A DNA stretch of 64,000 nt from an uncultured Faecalibacterium sp. Lineage in GTDB: Bacteria; Bacillota; Clostridia; Oscillospirales; Ruminococcaceae. The notes under the pieces were generated by a model. It made no database searches. It worked only from the letters and a program-made list of their open reading frames with translations, and was not told where the DNA came from. Position numbers and translations under genes: made by a program. Location of the stretch: contig CAKTEF010000006.1 in the NCBI GenBank assembly GCA_934547065.1, positions 20,828 through 84,827 on the forward strand, written 5' to 3'. How positions within the stretch are numbered: position 1 is the stretch's first letter; every line of letters begins with the position of its first letter. This document shows positions 61,471 through 64,000 of the stretch, in pieces.

Positions 61471-61543
61471 GTGGTGGTTCTCCTTTAGAAAAGTGAAGTG
61501 GTGCTTATCATTATGAGAAGCACCACTTCAGGTGAATAAATTA

Positions 61544-62146
61544 TCAGGCACACTTTGCCAGAGCAAGGCGGTCGGTGCGCTCCTCCAACATCAGCAGGTA
61601 CGACCCGGACAGCAGCCGTGCGGCGGCATCGGCCTTCTGCTGGGGCGTTCCAAATGAAACGCAGTCCGTCAGATGCTCGACGGTCTCGGTCATGTGGAGA
61701 GCTTCCACGAACCGCTCGTCCAGCGGTTCTTCCGGGCTGGCGGGCTTGTAACGCTTTCGCCAGTCATGCAAGAGGTCGAGATAGTCGGTCAGCACCCGCA
61801 GGCAGTAGGCGATGTCTGCCCACTGCTCGTCCGTCAGGCCACGCTTGGGCGGCGGCAAGGCGATGGCATTGGCGGGCGGTTTGTCTGGGTCAAGCCCGAA
61901 GTCGTGAGCAAGCTTCTCGGCGGCTTGCCGGGGATTCAGGTCAAACAGCTTGGCGGTGAGGTCGATGGCATCTCCGTTGGCTCCACAGCCAAAGCAGTAA
62001 TAATAGGTGTCGTTCAGCTTCATGCTGGGGTCGCTGTCGGAATGGAACGGACAGCACACCATGCCATGGCGGTCGGGCTCCATGCCGTACATCTCTCCCA
62101 CCTGCCGAACGGTGATGGCGGACTTGACAGTTTGATACAGGCTCAA
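61544..62146 (-). CDS. CHC2 zinc-finger primase-like protein
   Basis: A 200-residue protein with a DnaG-type zinc finger in the first 60 residues: CCPFHSDSDPSMKLN then YYYCFGCGANGDAIDL. There is no TOPRIM catalytic domain, so it is the zinc-binding module alone plus a helical C-terminus. It probably recruits or completes priming with the downstream helicase. The start TTG 62146 is favoured because AAGGAGG lies 7 bases upstream; the ATG at 62152 overlaps the site. Confidence 0.8.
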   Translation of the reverse strand: MSLYQTVKSAITVRQVGEMYGMEPDRHGMVCCPFHSDSDPSMKLNDTYYYCFGCGANGDAIDLTAKLFDLNPRQAAEKLAHDFGLDPDKPPANAIALPPPKRGLTDEQWADIAYCLRVLTDYLDLLHDWRKRYKPASPEEPLDERFVEALHMTETVEHLTDCVSFGTPQQKADAAARLLSGSYLLMLEERTDRLALAKCA

Positions 62147-62289
62147 GGGCATTCCTCCTTTGTGTTGTGTACTGCACCAGAGTACCCCGTGTGGGAACTC
62201 TGGTATTTTTGCTTCCTGCCTGAATATACGGGGAATTTTGCGGAAATGGCGAAAAAGCGGCAAAACTGCAACGGAAAAAGAAAAATGCC

Positions 62290-62318
62290 CTTGCTGGTTG
62301 CAGGGCTGCAACAGCAAG
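62290..62318. other. Hairpin in divergent region of primase and XRE genes
   Basis: CTTGCTGGTTGCAG pairs with CTGCAACAGCAAG with one bulge and a two-base loop. Possibly a regulator site or a transcript hairpin. Confidence 0.45.
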
Positions 62319-62338
62319 AGCAGAGAGGAAACCGTATA

Positions 62339-62367
62339 TTGAACAAAACGGCAGAGCGTATTATAAT
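62339..62367 (+). promoter_or_regulatory. Promoter of XRE regulator and sigma gene
   Basis: TTGAAC, 17 bases, perfect TATAAT, 33 bases before the ATG. Confidence 0.75.
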
Positions 62368-62399
62368 GAGGAAAAAGCTCAAAAAGGAGGGCCGACCAC

Positions 62400-63230
62400 A
62401 TGGCACAGGAATATCTGCCCGCACCATCCAACATCCGTCTTGCGGACTTGATGAAAGAGCACAACATCAGCCAACCAGAACTTGCTAAGGAACTCGGCTG
62501 CTCCAAGAGCACCATCAACCGTTTTATCAGTGGCGCAAAAGGAACTCTGACCCATGAGCAGGTGCTGAAGATTGCAAGGCTGTTCAACGTGTCTACTGAT
62601 TTTCTGCTGGGAGAAACCAACATCCCTGACCGCAAGAACTACGATATTGCTGAGCTGGGATTGTCCGTAGAAGCTGCAAAGAACCTCTACACAGGGCGTG
62701 TCAATACAGAGGTGGTCAATCTGCTGCTGGAAAATGCTCGCTTCGCAGAGCTTACTTACCGCATATCGCAGTATTTTGATGATACTTTTGCGTCTGGTAT
62801 CGCAGCACAGAATGCCATGCTCACGACATTGAGCACCCTGCTGCGCACAAAGGTCAAGACCCCGGAAGCAGCCAAAGCCGCAAAGGACATCAGTCTTCGG
62901 AGAAAGCCAGTATACCAAGGTGACCTTGATGACATTGAAATGTACTTTATGGCGGCGGTCAAGGAAATCAAAAAGGGCATCGGGAGCCATTACGCCGAAC
63001 AGGAAGCCATGAGCAAGAAAGTGGCAGAAAAAATGTTTACAGAACTGACCAAAGGGCAGGATGTGCAGCACCCAACGATCACGGCAGAGCAGTTGACGGA
63101 TGCAATGTTGGACAGCGTTTCGGGTATGGAAGGAGCCACGCCGGAAGCACTGGAACAGCTGCGAAGCGGTCTGTTGGGAATCTTGCAGTCTGCCGCAGAG
63201 CAGGAAAACGCCCATGAAGCAGACGAATGA
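62400..63230 (+). CDS. XRE-family regulator of mobile element
   Basis: A 276-residue protein. The N-terminal Cro/CI HTH is at about 12-70 (HNISQPELAKELGCSKSTINRFISG, then LLGET). The remaining 200 residues are helical and charged, of no family I can name. It is divergent from the primase gene, the usual place for an element's master regulator. The next gene, a sigma factor, overlaps its end by 17 bases. AAAGGAGG precedes the ATG. Confidence 0.82.
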   Translation: MAQEYLPAPSNIRLADLMKEHNISQPELAKELGCSKSTINRFISGAKGTLTHEQVLKIARLFNVSTDFLLGETNIPDRKNYDIAELGLSVEAAKNLYTGRVNTEVVNLLLENARFAELTYRISQYFDDTFASGIAAQNAMLTTLSTLLRTKVKTPEAAKAAKDISLRRKPVYQGDLDDIEMYFMAAVKEIKKGIGSHYAEQEAMSKKVAEKMFTELTKGQDVQHPTITAEQLTDAMLDSVSGMEGATPEALEQLRSGLLGILQSAAEQENAHEADE

Positions 63231-63879
63231 ACGGCTTTGTGCGCTGGCACAGAAAGGCGATGCTGCCGCACTGGACAGCCTGATCGACAACAACAAGTCC
63301 TTTATCGGCAAGGTGGCAAATGACCTTTTCCGCAGCATGAATCTGGCACAGGCTGGCTTGAACCTTGACACGGACGATCTGAAACAGGCAGGGAATATGG
63401 GCTTGTGGAAGGCCGTGCCGAAGTTCGATGCAGCGCGCGGCATGAAGTTCCTGACCTACGCAGCTCCGGCCATCCGCAACGCCATGATGGATATGGTTCG
63501 AGATGCCTTTGCCGCTTTTGAGCAGCGGATGGTGACGGAGGATAAGGACGGTATCTGCTACCAGCGTATTTCATTGGACGATGTTCTGCCGGGAGAAGAG
63601 CAGTTGCGGCGCATCGAAGCCATAGCTGACCCCTACGCCATGCAGCCGCAGAGTATTATGGAAAAACAGGAATCACGCCGGGAACTGTACGATGCTCTGA
63701 AACGACTGACCCAGCGGGAGCAGACTTATCTGCTGTACCGCTATGGCTTCACCGATGGCGAGGAACATCCGCTGATCGGTACGGCGATATACTTTCACCT
63801 GACAAAAAGCCGCGCCAAAAAGACGGAGGAACAGGCCATGGATAACCTGTGGCTGGAACTGCCGTGGTGGTTTAACTGA
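63214..63879 (+). CDS. Sigma-70 family protein of mobile element
   Basis: A 221-residue sigma-70-like factor. Region 2 is clear (DDLKQAGNMGLWKAVPKFD, then FLTYAAPAIRNAMMDMVR). Region 4 is short and atypical (LTQREQTYLLYRYGF, then TKSRAKKTEEQAMDNL). The start ATG 63214 overlaps the XRE gene and uses AGGAAAACG upstream. It may direct transcription of element genes. The right end after 63880 is AT-rich and shows no gene before the window stops. Confidence 0.82.
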   Translation: MKQTNERLCALAQKGDAAALDSLIDNNKSFIGKVANDLFRSMNLAQAGLNLDTDDLKQAGNMGLWKAVPKFDAARGMKFLTYAAPAIRNAMMDMVRDAFAAFEQRMVTEDKDGICYQRISLDDVLPGEEQLRRIEAIADPYAMQPQSIMEKQESRRELYDALKRLTQREQTYLLYRYGFTDGEEHPLIGTAIYFHLTKSRAKKTEEQAMDNLWLELPWWFN

Positions 63880-64000
63880 AAAATCGTGATTGTGCTAGAA
63901 TTTTTCTGGAAATTTATGTGCAGCTATACGATTTTGAAAAAATTTGTGGACAGAGAAAACAAACTAGGATTAAATCTAAGTATCTAAGGAACATTGATTT

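Overview
The window is high-GC Firmicute DNA. It matches a gut Oscillospiraceae/Ruminococcaceae bacterium close to Faecalibacterium prausnitzii: an rnfCDGEAB operon, a large uronate and cellobiose catabolic set, Ala/Ser-rich lipoprotein linkers, strong AAGGAGG ribosome sites, and many palindromic intergenic repeats. This is inferred from gene content and style, not from a marker gene.

Layout. 1-4622: the Rnf ion-pumping ferredoxin:NAD oxidoreductase operon, cut at its 5' end within rnfC. 4812-9974: housekeeping and transport genes (MFS permease, queH, a DUF896 protein, purA, a DegV protein) separated by structured repeats. 10295-16680: a pilus island whose order (large adhesin, small protein, signal-peptidase-like protein, backbone pilin, class B sortase, minor pilin) copies the streptococcal FCT locus cpa-sipA-fctA-srtC-fctB. 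The signal-peptidase homologue has Gly at both catalytic positions. 16699-17764: lrgAB, where lrgA appears to start at ACG.

18012-35697: after one secreted orphan protein, this block is mostly uronate catabolism. It holds uxaC, uxaB, uxaA, an epimerase, kduD, kduI, kdgK, an aldolase-VOC fusion (kdgA), a GntR regulator, uxuA and uxuB. Together they take glucuronate, galacturonate and pectin-derived ketouronates to pyruvate and glyceraldehyde 3-phosphate. A TGTATACA-type palindrome upstream of four transcription units suggests one regulon. Embedded in this block is a candidate type I toxin-antitoxin unit (25597-26054).

35786-41878: a ROK protein, a DUF4430 lipoprotein with an ECF S component, a 30-residue amphipathic peptide gene divergent from a LytTR/GHKL two-component system, and glycerol kinase. 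41884-47191: a LysR regulator divergent from a TRAP transporter operon ending in a metal-dependent deacetylase. 47290-54794: cellobiose phosphorylase divergent from a LacI regulator and a sugar ABC transporter. 55315-56703: an AGCS amino-acid symporter.

56871-56956 is tRNA-Tyr(GTA). Everything after it looks like an integrated mobilizable element: MobV relaxase, candidate oriT, GTAC-rich iteron-like repeats, a D5/P4-type helicase, a CHC2 primase-like protein, HTH regulators and a sigma factor. The element runs off the right edge and no integrase is visible in the window.
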